64,000 nt of DNA from Neostapfia colusana. Taxonomy: Eukaryota > Streptophyta > Magnoliopsida > Poales > Poaceae. The position numbers and the translations under genes were made by a program. Under the pieces are notes generated by a model, which searched no databases, was not told the DNA's origin, and saw nothing but the letters and a program-made list of their open reading frames with translations. The stretch spans positions 25,045,928-25,109,927 of the forward strand of contig JASWHV010000001.1 in the NCBI GenBank assembly GCA_030760725.1, given 5' to 3'. Shown here in pieces: positions 33,353-45,636 of the stretch. Each line of letters starts with the position of its first letter. The stretch's first letter is position 1.

Positions 33353-34712
33353 ATGGCAAGAAGGAGACGCGATGAAGGGAACAACAACAATGAAGCCGCA
33401 CGGTTTCCTTTATCTGAATGGCAGCCAAGAGTTGCACGAAGAGCTGATGGAGAAGTGATACAACAAATGATGAACATGCAGAATCAACTCATTCAAAACT
33501 TGACAAAAGTGGTGGCCAATATGCAACAACCCCATCCACAAATTCAAAATGCACCACGTCAACCAATGTTAAGTGAGTTCCTGAGCACCCAACCACCAAG
33601 GTTTGACAATGCTATAGAGCCATTAGAAGCTGATGATTGGCTCAAGAATATTGAGAACAAGTTGCAGATCATACAATGCCAAGGGCGTGAGAGGGTACTT
33701 TTTGCCTCTTATCAACTATATGGATCTGCAGCAGACTGGTGGACGGCATACAAGGAAGCTCACGAGGAACCAGAGAGTATCTCATGGAATAAGTCCAAAC
33801 TTGCCTTCCGCAACCACTATGTTCCAGTGGGAGAAATAAAGAACAAGCGGAAGGAGTTTCTCGGTCTGAAACAAGGAAGCATTGTCAGTACCGGAGTATC
33901 TTACTAAGTTCACTCAGTTGTCTCGCTATGCTCTGGGAGACATTGACACTGATGAGAAGAAGCAAGATTGCTTCATTGAAGGTTTGAACTCAGAAATACA
34001 ATATGCCATGTCTTTTAGTGACTATGAAAGTTTTTTGAAGCTTATCAACAAGGCTTTCATAGTGGAAAGAAAGAGACAAAAGTTAGTTGAAGAACGAAAG
34101 AGGAAAATGAATTGGCAAGGACAGTCTTCTAGCAGCAACAGTCAGCCTCGTTTCTCATCACCGCCGACGGGAGCAATGAACCGACCTCTAGCTCCTAATC
34201 AGTTTTAGAGGAACTACAACCCTGCTGCTAGGAATCCAACTTTTCAACCACAACAACAGCGACAACAAGTGCAGCAACAACGTCCTGCCTTTCAACCTCG
34301 TCCTGCAGGGTCAAACCCTCCAAATGCACAACAAGTCCATAAAGCACCACTAAACAAGGTCACAGGGCAATGCTACAACTGTGGAGAAACGGGACACTAT
34401 GCCAACCGGTGCCCAAACAAGAAGCCACCTCAACAACAGAATCTTGTGCGTGGCAAGGTGAACCATGTGACCATGGAGGAAGCACAAGAGGCACCAGATG
34501 TGGTTATTGGTATGTTCTCTGCCAATACTTATCCTGCTACGATTTTGTTTGACTCTGGTGCAACACACTCATTCATAGCCAAGAAATTCATAACCAAGCA
34601 CAAATTACCAATTACATCTATGAATCAAGTGTTAGTAGTGAATTCTCCTAGAGCAAAAATAAAGACAAAACAAATATGTCCCAAGGTAAAGCTAGGAGTT
34701 AATGGAATATAA
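33353..34712 (+). pseudogene. Gypsy-2 gag and protease
   Basis: The ATG at 33353 starts MARRRRDEGNNNNEAARF. The retrotransposon gag core follows (FLSTQPPRFDNAIEPLEADDW, FASYQLYGSAADWWTAYK, PEYLTKFTQLSRYA). A single extra T near 33880 shifts the frame. A TAG at 34206 interrupts a Gln-rich stretch. The zinc knuckle CYNCGETGHYANRC is intact at about 34372-34413, and the protease ILFDSGATHSFIA near 34540 keeps DSGA. A TAA at 34710 breaks the protease. Gag would form particles and the protease would cleave Gag-Pol. Confidence 0.85.
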
Positions 34713-34730
34713 TTCCTTGCAAATCTCATT

Positions 34731-36419
34731 GTGATAGAATCACAAGGGATAGATATCATCTTGGGGATGGACTGGTTAACCAAGTATAAAGGAGTTATAC
34801 ATTGTTCAACGAGAACAGTGGAACTAACACATACGGATGGAACAAAGGTTGAGTTCACATCTATTCAAGTATCGTCTAGAAATGTTCAACTCAACAAGAC
34901 CAAATTAGTTATGGAAGATATAAAGGTTGTCAATGAATTTCCAGATGTGTTTCCCAAAGAATTACCAGGTATGCCACCGGATCGAGAAGTAGAATTCATT
35001 ATAGAATTAGTACCTGGTACTGCTCCCATTTGTAAAAGGCCATATATGATGGATACCCAACAGCTAGCAGAACTCAAGGATCATATCCGAGAGTTATCGG
35101 AGAAAGGGTATATCCGTCCTAGTTCCTCACCATGGGGAGCTCCGGTGATATTTGTACCAAAGAAGGATGGGAGTAAGAAGTTGTGTGTAGATTACCGTGC
35201 CCTCAATGAAGTGACGATCAAAAACAAGTACCCTTTACCTCGTATTGAGGACTTGTTTGATCAATTAAGAGGTGCATGTGTATTCTCCAAGATTGACCTC
35301 CATTCCGGATATCATCAACTAAAGATAAGAGAATCGGATATTCCAAAGACAACATTTGTTTCTAGGTATGGACTGTATGAATATACAGTTATGCCTTTTG
35401 GACTAACAAATGCTCCGGCATAATTCATGTACCTTATGAATAAGGTATTCATGAAATATTTGGACAAGTTTGTAGTAGTGTTCATTGATGATATCCTCAT
35501 ACACTCAAAGAATGAGAAAGAGCATGAAGAGCATCTGAGAATAGTGTTACAAAAGCTAAGAGAAAACCAACTTTATGCCAAATTCAGTAAGTGTGAATTT
35601 TGGCTTAAGAAAGTTGCTTTTCTGGGGCATATCATCTCTGAAGGAGGAATATCTGTTGATCCAGAAAAGATAGCTGGTGTTCAAAAGTGGAAAACACCAG
35701 AGAATGTCGGAGAAATCCGAAGCTTCTTAGGATTGGCTGGCTATTACCGAAGATTCATTGAAGGATTTTCAAAAATAGCCAAACCACTCACAAAGATGTT
35801 GGAAAAAGGAGCTGCTTTTGTATGGTCTCAAGAATGTGAATCAAGCTTTCAAGAATTAAAGAAGAAGTTAACAACTGCCCTAGTCTTAGTTATGCCCGAT
35901 ATGGAGAAAGCATTCTCTGTTTATTGTGATGCCTCAGGACAAGGGTTAGGATGTGTGCTTATGCAAGAAGGGCATGTTATTGCCTATGCTTCCCGACAAC
36001 TTCGGAAGCATGAGAAGAACTACCCTACCCATGATCTAGAGTTGGCAGCAGTTGTACATGCATTGAAATTATGGAGACATTACTTGATGGGTAAGAGAAC
36101 CGAAATCTATATCGATCATAAGAGTTTGAAGTATATCTTCAGTCAACAAGATCTCAACCTTCAGCAAAGAAGATGGTTGGAATTCATTAACGATTTTGAT
36201 GTGGAAATCAATTACCACCCTGAAAAAGCTAACGTGGTTGCAGATGCCTTGAACAGAAAGACACATGTTAACGTGTTAACGATGAGAGATCTACAACCTC
36301 AACTTTGTGAAGAGTTTGCAAGACTCAACTTATGCTTGGTGAATCACACAGAAGCCATAGCAATGGAAGTTGACTCAACTCTAGAACAAGATATTCGAAA
36401 TGGTCAAAAGAATGATTAA
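34731..36419 (+). pseudogene. Gypsy-2 reverse transcriptase and RNase H
   Basis: In frame with gag-protease: GIDIILGMDWL (end of protease), ELPGMPPDREVEF, IRPSSSPWGAPVIFV, SKIDLHSGYHQ, a TAA at 35421 where relatives have a Tyr or Phe codon, and catalytic FIDD at 35481-35492. RNase H follows with YCDASGQGLGCVLMQ, THDLELAAVVHALK and YIDHKSLKYIFSQ. Apart from the single stop the domains are complete. A TAA at 36417 and a frame change separate integrase. Confidence 0.85.
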
Positions 36420-36514
36420 AAGATCAAATAAAGCAAGAAGTTGATCAAAGAAAAAAAGCCCTAGGGTTTAGAGAAGATGAGCATGGTATTGTATGGCATG
36501 GTAAAAGAATATGT

Positions 36515-37810
36515 GTGCCAGATATAAAGGAAATAAAGAAGTTAATTTTGAAAGAGGTTCATGATTCAGATTACTCTATCCATCCTGGAAGTACAAAGAT
36601 GTATCATGATCTTAAGACTAGATATTGGTGGTACGGAATGAAAAGAGATGTTGCAGAGCATGTGGCATTGTGTGACACATGTCAATTAGTCAAAGCAGAA
36701 CACCAAAGGCCTACAGGATTATTACAACCACTAAAGATACCTGAATGGAAGTGGGAAGAAATTGGGATGGACTTCATAGTCGGTTTGCCCAGGATACAAA
36801 CAGGGTATGATTCAATATGGGTGATAGTGGATAGATTGACCAAAGTTGCTCATTTGATTCCAGTGAAGGAAAATTATAACGGTTCCAAATTAGCAGAACT
36901 GTATATGTCGAGAATAGTCTGCCTACATGGTGTACCCAAAAAGATAGTATCAGATAGGGGTACACAATTCACTTCAAGATTTTGCCAGAAATTACATGAG
37001 TCTATGGGAACCCGGTTGAATTTCAGTTCTGTATATCATCCACAAACTGATGGGCAGACAGAAAGGACCAACCAAATTCTTGAAGATATGCTCAGAGCTT
37101 GTGCACTCAAAAATAGTAGGAGTTGGGATAAGAATTTGCCATATGCAAAATTCTCCTACAATAATAGTTACCAAGCAAATATGAAGATGTCTCCATTTGA
37201 GGCGTTGTACGGAAGGAAATGCAGAACTCCTTTGTTTTGGGATCAAATAGGTGAGAATAAAGTGTTTGGGCCAGAGTTATTAAGAGATGCAGAAAAGAAA
37301 GTAAGAGATATTCGTAATAATCTAAAGATAGCTCAAACAAGACAAAAGAGTTATGCGGACACAAGGCAAAGAGAACTAGTCTTCGAGGTAGGAGACTATG
37401 TGTATCTCAAAGTGTCACCCATACGTGGACTTAAGAGATTTAAAGTAAAAGGAAAGCTAGCACCTCGGTATATCGGATCATTCAAGATACTAGAACGCAA
37501 AGGAGAGGTAGCATATCAGTTGGAGTTACCCTCCCGACTGTCGGATGTACACGATGTGTTCCATGTGTCACAACTCAAGAAGTGTTTGAGAACACCAGAA
37601 GAGCAACTACCGATGGATGAGTTGGATGTACAAGAAGATCTATCATATACCGAGTACCCCATCAAAATTCATGACACAATGGAAAAGGTTACAAGAAACA
37701 AAAGGATTCGTATGTGCAAGGTTCAACGGAAACATCATTCAGAGGCAGAAGCTACATGGGAAAGAGAAGACAAACTCAAGTCACAATTTCCTAATCTATT
37801 TCCCTTGTAA
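36515..37810 (+). pseudogene. Gypsy-2 integrase with C-terminal chromodomain
   Basis: The integrase has a zinc-binding part (H at SDYSIHPGSTKMY, then CDTCQLVKAEH), core residues in GMDFIVGLPR, SDRGTQFTSRF and QTDGQTERTNQ (D, D, E), and a GPY/F-like LAPRYIGSFKIL segment. From about 37650 a chromodomain-like module follows (YPIKIHDTMEKV, EATWERED). Chromodomains in this group are thought to steer integration towards marked chromatin. The 431-codon stretch is open without stops and ends 40 bp before the 3' LTR. The upstream pol frame is damaged, so I class it as a pseudogene. Confidence 0.85.
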
Positions 37811-37850
37811 CCTCAATCTCGAGGACGAGATTTTCTTAAGGGGGTAGAAT

Positions 37851-40800
37851 TGTAACACTCATTTCTCACGCTCAGTAAAGCCCAGGCGGCAGTTGCTGCC
37901 TCCCCAAAACCGCCGTAGCCCTCCTCCTCCCCCTCTCTACACGTTATTATCGCATGTGAGCAAATTCTCATTGGCAGCAACCGTTCTTCGAATTTTCTCC
38001 CCAACTGGCGCCTCCAAAACCGTCTCCGCCTCCCCCTCTACAAATACCACCCGACCTCGGCCATTTTCCGCCACCGAAACCCACTCATCTCTCCCGGATT
38101 AGAAAAACCGCCCCATTCCCAATTCTCCAAAAACATCATTGGATCTTTAGTTCTAATCCCTCCTACGTCGTCACAAGGCCTCAAGGATGAGTTCCCGACG
38201 AAAATTTCCAAGGAAAAACACTTAGAGAGCGTCGCCGGCGAAGATCGCCGGAGTTCCTCGCTGTGGCCGTCGACAACACCCTTCCGGCTGCTTCTGGATC
38301 CAAAGATCAACCTAAGTGAGTTCCCCATCCTCCCCTCTCTCTTCTGATGCAAAGAGATTAAGAAATAGTGAAGAAAGGGCAAAGCCCGAAAGTTTCCGGC
38401 GAGGCCGCCGCCGCTCGCCGGCGCGCGCAGCCGCCGGCCGCGAAAGAGAAGGGGGTGAGGCGACATGGCCGCTTCTGGTGCGTCGGATTTGAGCCAACGG
38501 CTCAGATTAGAAGGAGCGTACCGATTCAGTTATTTAAATCTGGGCCGTTGATCTCAGATCCGACGGCCCACATTCAAAGCAGTTATAAACGTTAGAAATT
38601 TTCTGGTTAGGTCCCTCGAGATTTGAATAATTAGGAAATAGCCCCTACTCTTTACAGAATCAACCCTAGACTTTATAGAAATTAGGGAATTCACTGTGAA
38701 TTAGCCAATTAGCCCCTGTGCATTTTGTAAATTGGTAAAATAGTTCTGTAAATTCAATTTGAACCCTAGAAAATTTGTAAATATTACAATTTGGCCCAAA
38801 TCAAATTAAAAGTTTGATTTTAATTCTGTAATTAATCAAAATAGGCTAAATGATTTCTGAAAAATATTAGAAATTTATTAAAAGCACTGTTCAAACATTC
38901 TGATCATAATATAAATTCTTAAATTAAAAATAATGATTTCCAAAGGCTGAAATTATTCATATAGTGACAAATTAATTCTGAAAATCAAAATAAAAACCTC
39001 ATATATTCCAGAAAAATTGTAGAAATTTATAAAAAGGTGCAAGATTATTCTGTTTCCATATTTTTATACTGTGTAATTTCTGTGACCCAGAATAATTATA
39101 TATATGGCTGAAAATGTAATTTTAAGTATTAAATAAATGCTGAAATATAAATAAAAATATTATATAATGAAGGAACATTATGGAAATTGTTCCAAATACA
39201 TAAATAGGTTCTGAAATGTAGAAAATGGTAATATGAGTTCGGAAAATGATTATAGTTATAATATAAATGACTTTTGGAATTTAATTAATTATAAAAATTA
39301 ACATATATACTTATAAAATTCTAGAAATTATTCCAAATCACCACACAAATTGAAAATGAGTATTTTGGCTATAATAAAGATAAAGTAAAAGGATATAGAT
39401 GTCCATTTGAAACTTATTTTTATTTCAAACCACATGAAATGACATGAAATCAATAAGTGTATGTGTGTAATCAAACATATATGATTGAAATGCATTATTA
39501 AGATTCTTATGGCATGTTTGGCATTGTTTTGTGTGCATATGCATGGATAGAACCAAACCAAGAACTACTTCCTAATCTTCAAGAGCAAGAATTTGAAGTG
39601 AATCAACATCCATTCAAAGGCAAGTGTTCCTTGACCACTTTGTTCCTACACTAGGATGAATTGTTAGATTATTTGCATGATGTCTTCAATATAAAATCCA
39701 ATGTAGGATGTTTCCCTAGTTTTATTCCTTTATCATTCCTTGCAAAACCATGGAGGGAATTAGATAGGATTTGATGGTTATCATTTTATGTGCTTAGTCA
39801 TGCTTAGAACTTTAGAAATGAATAAAACATAGTTGATACTAGTCTTGTGGATTGTATGAAAGACACAAGTGTGTGTCATGTTGTTATGAATCTAGATAGG
39901 CTGGTTGTTTTGGTTGGTGCTTCGTGCACGAGACTCGAGAATGAGTTAGTGCCTGTCTTAGATCCTAAGGACCGGTTCATGGAACAGTTAACCCGGCTTT
40001 ACAGTGCCACCATAAGACTGAGATGGGGCAGCTTGGCCAATTAATTAGGACTTTGCCGGTATAGTATGAGTGTTTGGATGGTGCGGGGAATGGGAGTCCA
40101 TTTTTGACTGCCCTAGGAACTGCAAGGCTCAAGAGGGGCTTCTGCAGGGGAGGGTTTACTCCCAGGAACTGCAGCGGTGAAATCTTCAGTGTACTTGTAC
40201 TTGTCGGTAGACCCTTTGTGAAGGCCATGTAGTGATCTCCTGATCGCACACCAAAGGAAGTGTGTAATGTGGCTTGCAACCACGGATATCAGGGAGGTTC
40301 TTAGTCCACCTGGCAACAGGAGATGAAATCACTACTTGTGGGTAAAGTGGTACAATCTCTGTAGAGAACCAAACTGTCATGACAGCCGTGCTCACGGTCA
40401 AGAGCGGCTTGGACTTGTCCATGATTAGAGAAACATGTATGTGAGTTGAAAGAGGTTGTTGGGTGGTGTAACCTAACATTAATGACTTAATTATGAAGTT
40501 GGTGGGATTATCACTTAGTAAGATAGGTTGCTAATCAAAGCTAAGGCTTAGGATTAAGTATAGTGCTTAACCATGTTAGCCTGTCCTTGCTATTAGCCTT
40601 CATAACATTCTTTCCTACACTTGCTGAGTACCTTTGGTACTCAAACTTGCTTTTGTTGGACATCATATTGCTGCTCAGGTGCAAAAGAAGATGTAGACTT
40701 CGATGAGGAGGACTTCGATCCTGAAGAGTCGTTCTAGGTTGGCGAAACCCCCGGGCAACGCCTGTGGAACTGGAGCACCACGCTAGAGTCTTCCGCTGTT

Positions 40801-40988
40801 ATGATATTGGTGTACTTATACTCATATTTGATATTTTATGTCTTATGATGTAATATTACGTTGTATGATAAACTTGGCTTGTAATACAATGATATTTCAC
40901 TCTTGTCGTCGCATGTATGAATCAACTGATCCTGGCATACATGTGAGAATACGCTCGGTGTTCCTTATGGAAAATCGGGTGTGACAGA
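37851..40988 (+). repeat. Gypsy-2 3' LTR, 3.14 kb
   Basis: It is nearly colinear with 28868-31998, with scattered substitutions and small indels, and ends GTGTGACA followed by GAAAT. Its promoter faces the downstream LINE remnant. Confidence 0.9.
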
Positions 40989-40993
40989 AATTT

Positions 40994-41485
40994 GGTCAAA
41001 CTTCTTGAAGGGTGGGTCTGGCGCAGTGGTAGAGTTTCTTCACTTGTGTCCTAGAGGTACTGGGTTCAAATTAGCCTCTTTGCAATATAAGTAAGAGGAA
41101 GACTGGCTATAAATTCTCTTTTCCAGACACCACAATGTGTTTGAGCTTTAAGTACTAGGTACACCCCTTCAAGGTAGGAAGTTCCTCTCGAAGAATGAAA
41201 ATTCAATCAGATTATGGCAAGATACTTGGGTTGGCCCTACAACTTTGAGTGTTGCATATCCCTTGTTGTATGCATTGTGCAGCGATCAGGACCAATGGTG
41301 GCAGATTGCACGAGCAAAGGCTGGGTGATTCAGTTTAAAGTAAGGCTGCCTCATTGCTTATAGAATCAACGGTACAAGTCAGATGATACTTTAGATTCCC
41401 AAAGAACTGTCTCTGAACTAGAAGTGGCAAGTTCACTACCAAGTCTACGTACAATTGTATGACTAAAAGTGATAGTGGTTCAGCA
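40994..41485 (+). mobile_element. L1-type LINE, segment 2, interrupted by a SINE
   Basis: After the Gypsy-2 TSD the LINE resumes as TTTGGTCAAACTTCTTG, is cut by a SINE at 41012-41169, then reads KFLSKNENSIRLWQDTWVGP and LSVAYPLLYALC. This order is typical of the region after the RT in plant L1 ORF2. It ends at a Stowaway TA target site at 41486. Confidence 0.7.
41012..41169 (+). mobile_element. Second SINE family, copy 2
   Basis: It has the same A box TGGCGCAGTGG (41021-41031) and B box GGGTTCAAATT (41062-41072) as the copy at 22251-22406, and similar spacing to the end. The body is diverged. Flanking CTTGAAGG/CTTCAAGG could be its TSD, but the match is imperfect. Confidence 0.65.
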
Positions 41486-41487
41486 TA

Positions 41488-44400
41488 CTTCCTCTGTTCT
41501 AAATTAATTGACGTTTAGGACAAAAAATTTAGTTTAATTTGAACTAAAAATTGACATGACCCCATTGGTCCTGTCGAGCCAGGATCACGCTGAGGGGTGC
41601 TGCGTTGCACAGCACCGTATAACACACGTCAAAGGTACAAAGCGGAAGCGGAAATTTTATTACATAAACAAGTTTATGAACATGTTTACAGCAAAATTAA
41701 GTTCAGTCTACACTCGCGGGCGTAGACTAAGCATCAAGTGCACGTTCAGCCCTCGAACGTGTCCTTGCTAGCACACACGCACACTAACTCTGCGGCGTGC
41801 ACGACTCCCACTCGACGGGGTTCCCCTCCTGGGGTTCCGTCTCCTCCTCGGGAGTCCCTTCCTCATAGAACCCTGCAAAAGCTTCAAACACAAGCAGTGA
41901 GCACGAAGGCTCAGCAAGTCTGACCCGTCTCACCTAAACATGGAACTTCTACATGAGGGTAATGGGTTACATGGGGTAAAAATCATTTGCAAGGACTCGC
42001 CTAATTAGTAGAACCTTACTTTCAAGTTTTAGCAGCAGGTTGTGGAGAACCTTACGCTAGGGCACATGAGAGAGCCGCAATCAAACAAGAAACGCATTTC
42101 TCTCATGTACTTTGCCCAAGGTTGAAAAGAACTTTAGTTAGCTCTAAGCTACAGCATATCATTAACAATCAATGTCCAGCTTTCAATCAGCAACATTTTA
42201 ACATGTGACTAGCCTGTTCTTTCTACGTCACGGTACAGTGAACAAGTGGTACTCACTGACCGCGAGGGACGGCGATTATAATCGATTTACACCTGCAGGG
42301 TTACCCGAACAACCCGTCACGTACGCCCGTACTTGATGTTGCCTACAACAACCATCACGGACGCCGTACGCGACTACCTTTCACCCGTTAGCCAAATATT
42401 GAACCGGTCCCATCGTCCCGAGCAAGAGGTCTCTGCACGCGCATCTCCGTGCCGCCAGCCGATTTACACCTCAAGCTCTCAACCTACCCTCTGAACGACG
42501 GTCAATGCCTCAATAACCAGCTACCCGAGTTACATCAGTTTCCCGGTTCCCATATAGCCGGTAGGCCTTCGGTACTGTTCTAGCTTGTTCAACAGGCCCG
42601 CACACGGCTCGGTCCTCAATCGACACAAGCGGAGCTACAGCACACAGGCCCCAAAGTCCTGCTGCCCTTACTCTCCGCTCGGTCTCATTTTCTTGCCATG
42701 TGTATCATGTGCTATCTCTACCCGAGCAATGTGCCTCTAGCCTATTCTCGCGAGTAGTTCCAACTACTCGACTTGTACCGAATCCTACTCTATCCTAGCA
42801 ATGCAGTAGCTAACGGGGTTTGCAATCCTAAACCCAACCCGTGGTTTTCTTGGCTATGCAGTTGGATTTCCAAACAAGACTCTAATGCACAGAACAAAGG
42901 AAACAAGTATGTGCTCAAAACAATAAAAATTTGTAAAAAGGTTAATGCAAACCGGAGCTTGCCTTGCTGCTCTTGGTCGTAGGCTAGCTGTTCCTCCGGA
43001 GTAACGAAGTCTAGGACTTCGGGTTCCTCCTCGACCTTAGTGACTACATGATATAAGAAACATATGTATCAATTTAAATGCATTTGTATTAACTTTGAAG
43101 TTGTGAAGTCTATAACCCTTGCTAGACAGACCTAATGACTGTGAAACTTTTACTGTGGCTTGGTTACAACCTAAACAGAGACTTGGTCAAGTTTTAGTTG
43201 CAGCAAAGCTCATTTGAGCCCTCCACAATTAATTATGTCCTTGAACTTAATTGGATCTCTTAGGGTGTTCTAGGAATTTTCATGAAACAAACTATGACTT
43301 TCTGAAAACTAGATTTTCAGAGGGTTCTAATGGATTTGGTCTCACTTAATTTGGAAGTCCCTAACTAAAGATATGAGCTAAACAATTTCAGAGAAAATTC
43401 TGAAAATGTTACTGAACATTTTCTATTTTCTCTGGAACAGTTTCACTAATCACACCATTAGGTGGATCATATGAGCTCAAATGGATCTGAAATTTTTATG
43501 GTAGTACAGGGATATTTTGGTGAACATCCCAACAAAATTTCAGGATTTTCCCCCAAAGGATTTTCCAGTTAAAATTCCTAACAGTTTAAACTTTGAGGAA
43601 TTAATCCTGGAGAAATAAGGAATTTCATGAAGTGAAACTTGATTTTCTGGAATGTACTCAGAGAGCTGAATCCAGCAAAATTTGGTTCACTCAATTTGGA
43701 GCTTTCTAGCCAAAGTTATGAGGATTTGAAGTTTGAAGGAAATCTGAAAATCGGGGAAAAGTTTAAACTAGCGCGTGGGCCCAGGGGACACGCGTCGCAC
43801 GCCTAGGCGATGGCAAATCGCGGCCCACAAGGATTTTGCACACCAGCACACCCGATCCCGGCCGCAGCCGGATCCCGATTCAAAATATCTCCCACTGACA
43901 GCTGGGGTCCACCCCCTTCTTCAACCTCGTGACACCCGCGCCCCGCCGCCGAGGGATCTCGCCGGAGAGCTCACCGCCGGCTGCTTTACAGCTCCAAACT
44001 TCTCGATTCTGGCCGCCCCTGCCTACTTTTACTCGGGGAACAGGATCCGAGGGTCAGCTGCTCATGACAACGGCCGGAGCATGGTCGGCGATGAGCCGCC
44101 ACCTCAGAATGACTTCGGCCATGTTGGCTGACTACCCTAGCACCTCAGCTACTTGGGAAATCGGTCGGGGAGCATCAGTGGACCTCAGAGAAGGTCGACA
44201 TGAGCTCGAGGCAGCTCGGGGAAGGCCTGAAATAGGTCCTCACCGTGCGCCTGATGCCGCCCGTTCGTTCCGCCATTAGTAGACCTCAAATTACGCCGGG
44301 CACAGAGGTTCTCCGGCCCAGAGTTGTGAAGGCAACTTGTGCGTTACCGTGTCTAGCTCGTGTGAGAGCGGCCTGAGGCCCTCTAATCCTTTCTAGAGCA

Positions 44401-45634
44401 CGAATTAAACAGAATCGTACTCGAAGGTCGTTCTGCACACAGAAAGGGGAAAAGTGGAAATTCGCCGCCGGTGAGCAACCACTCGAGCTGTGGCTCGGGG
44501 ATGCGCAGAACCGGTCACCCGCGCGTCCAAGGGTGCCTTGGCTCGGGCGTGACAACGCCCTGGTTGGGCTGTCCACGAGAGCCCGAGGTGCGGCGGTTCC
44601 AAGTCCCGAATTTGATCCTTCGGCACAGCTGATATCAATCGGTTTCAACCGAATTCTAGCAACGGGGAGGACGGAGGAAGGTCTCTAGTACCTTGCTGGG
44701 GCTCTGGAGTGGAAGGAGGGAGCTGCGATCGGCGTTCTCCGATCAAGTCCGAGCTGCGGAAGTTTTCGGCCGGCGCTGAGTTCTTGCGGGGAAGAACGAC
44801 GGTGCCTCGGCCGAGGAGGGGGCAGGCGCCTTAAGAAGGCTCTGCACCGCCTCATGCCCGCGCGTGGGCAAGCAGCTGGTGGCGCGGCGGCTGGCCTCGG
44901 TGGCGATCACCGCTGCGGCTCGGCGACCCGAGTGAAAAAGTCTCAGTCGGTTTGATCTGAGCAGTGGCTGACATGTGGGTCCCACCTCCAGTTTTAACCT
45001 CTGAAATTTACTCCTAATCACTGTTGTAAACAGTGAACCCCATACTACCATTGGCAATTCAAATTATTCACCCATGAGCCATTTGAATTGATCAAAGTTC
45101 AAATGAGGTTTGGTTTGAATGAATTTCAGCACAAGTTCAGTTTGAAATTAAAATAAAGTTTGAATTTCTCCCTCTTAGCTCATGTCAAGATCAACTCCAA
45201 ATGGAGTGAAAATTGGTGTGTGAGCTCACAAAAATGTGCTGAGTAAGAATATGCCTTCCACTTTTATATTCATGGGATAAAAACAGTTTGAATTTGAATA
45301 TGGTTTCAAACTGCCCTCTTCCTAACTATACCCAAACTGACCTCAAAAAGGTTTTGAGTTTGGGTGAAACTTGGCATGGACATCCTTAGTAAAGTGTAGG
45401 AGTTTTCATATGTCCAGCCCATCTATATCACATGTGGGAAATACCACTCTTGCAATGTGTAAGTTTGTTCCCTAATGAGCATGTTGATAATTGTTACTTG
45501 CTCTTCATTTGTGTTCATCATTCTTCCTCAAATGAGGTGTGTGGTGTGGTGATGAACACTGCAAATGTGTGTCAAAAACTGAGGCCCTTACAAAAATCCT
45601 GTCCTAAATGTCAATTAATTCAGAACGGAGGGAG
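41488..45634. mobile_element. Stowaway-type MITE split by a 4-kb LTR
   Basis: Terminal inverted repeats CTTCCTCTGTTCTAAATTAA (41488 onward) and its counterpart ending AGAACGGAGGGAG (45634) are flanked by the TA target duplication (41486-41487 and 45635-45636). The CTCCCTCCGTTC-type ends are those of Stowaway (Tc1/mariner) MITEs. The MITE itself is only about 130 bp; the interior 41572-45592 is a later insertion. There is no transposase. Confidence 0.75.
41572..45592 (-). repeat. Putative solo gypsy LTR of 4.0 kb
   Basis: On the minus strand it runs from TGTAAGGGCCTCAG (45592) to CTGGCTCGACA (41572), giving TG...CA ends. Its 3' part resembles large grass gypsy LTRs: GCTTTTGCAGGGTTC, then ATAAAATTTCCGC and a GTGCTGTGCAACGCAGCAC palindrome. 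I see no pol genes inside, and the open frames of 60-120 codons at 43775-45057 have no recognisable domain. No 5-bp TSD is found; TCCTGTC occurs at both flanks, but offset from the ends. The solo-LTR call is therefore tentative. Confidence 0.5.
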
Positions 45635-45636
45635 TA

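Larger units (their letters stand above)
28868..40988 (+). mobile_element. Gypsy-2: chromodomain (Tekay/Del-type) LTR retrotransposon
   Basis: This 12.1-kb element has LTRs of about 3.1 kb at 28868-31998 and 37851-40988, both running TGTAACACTC...GTGTGACA. The perfect TSD GAAAT is at 28863-28867 and 40989-40993. The PBS TGGTATCGGAGCC lies near 32002 and the PPT TTAAGGGGGTAGAAT at 37837-37850. The internal order is an extra 264-codon ORF, then gag-protease-RT-RNase H-integrase-chromodomain. Large LTRs and a C-terminal chromodomain identify a chromovirus. gag-pol is damaged; the extra ORF is intact. Confidence 0.93.

Noticed and set aside
43775..45057. Open frames of 77-120 codons in the 4-kb LTR-like block
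   Set aside because: They have no recognisable motifs and overlap on both strands, and their base composition matches non-coding LTR DNA.
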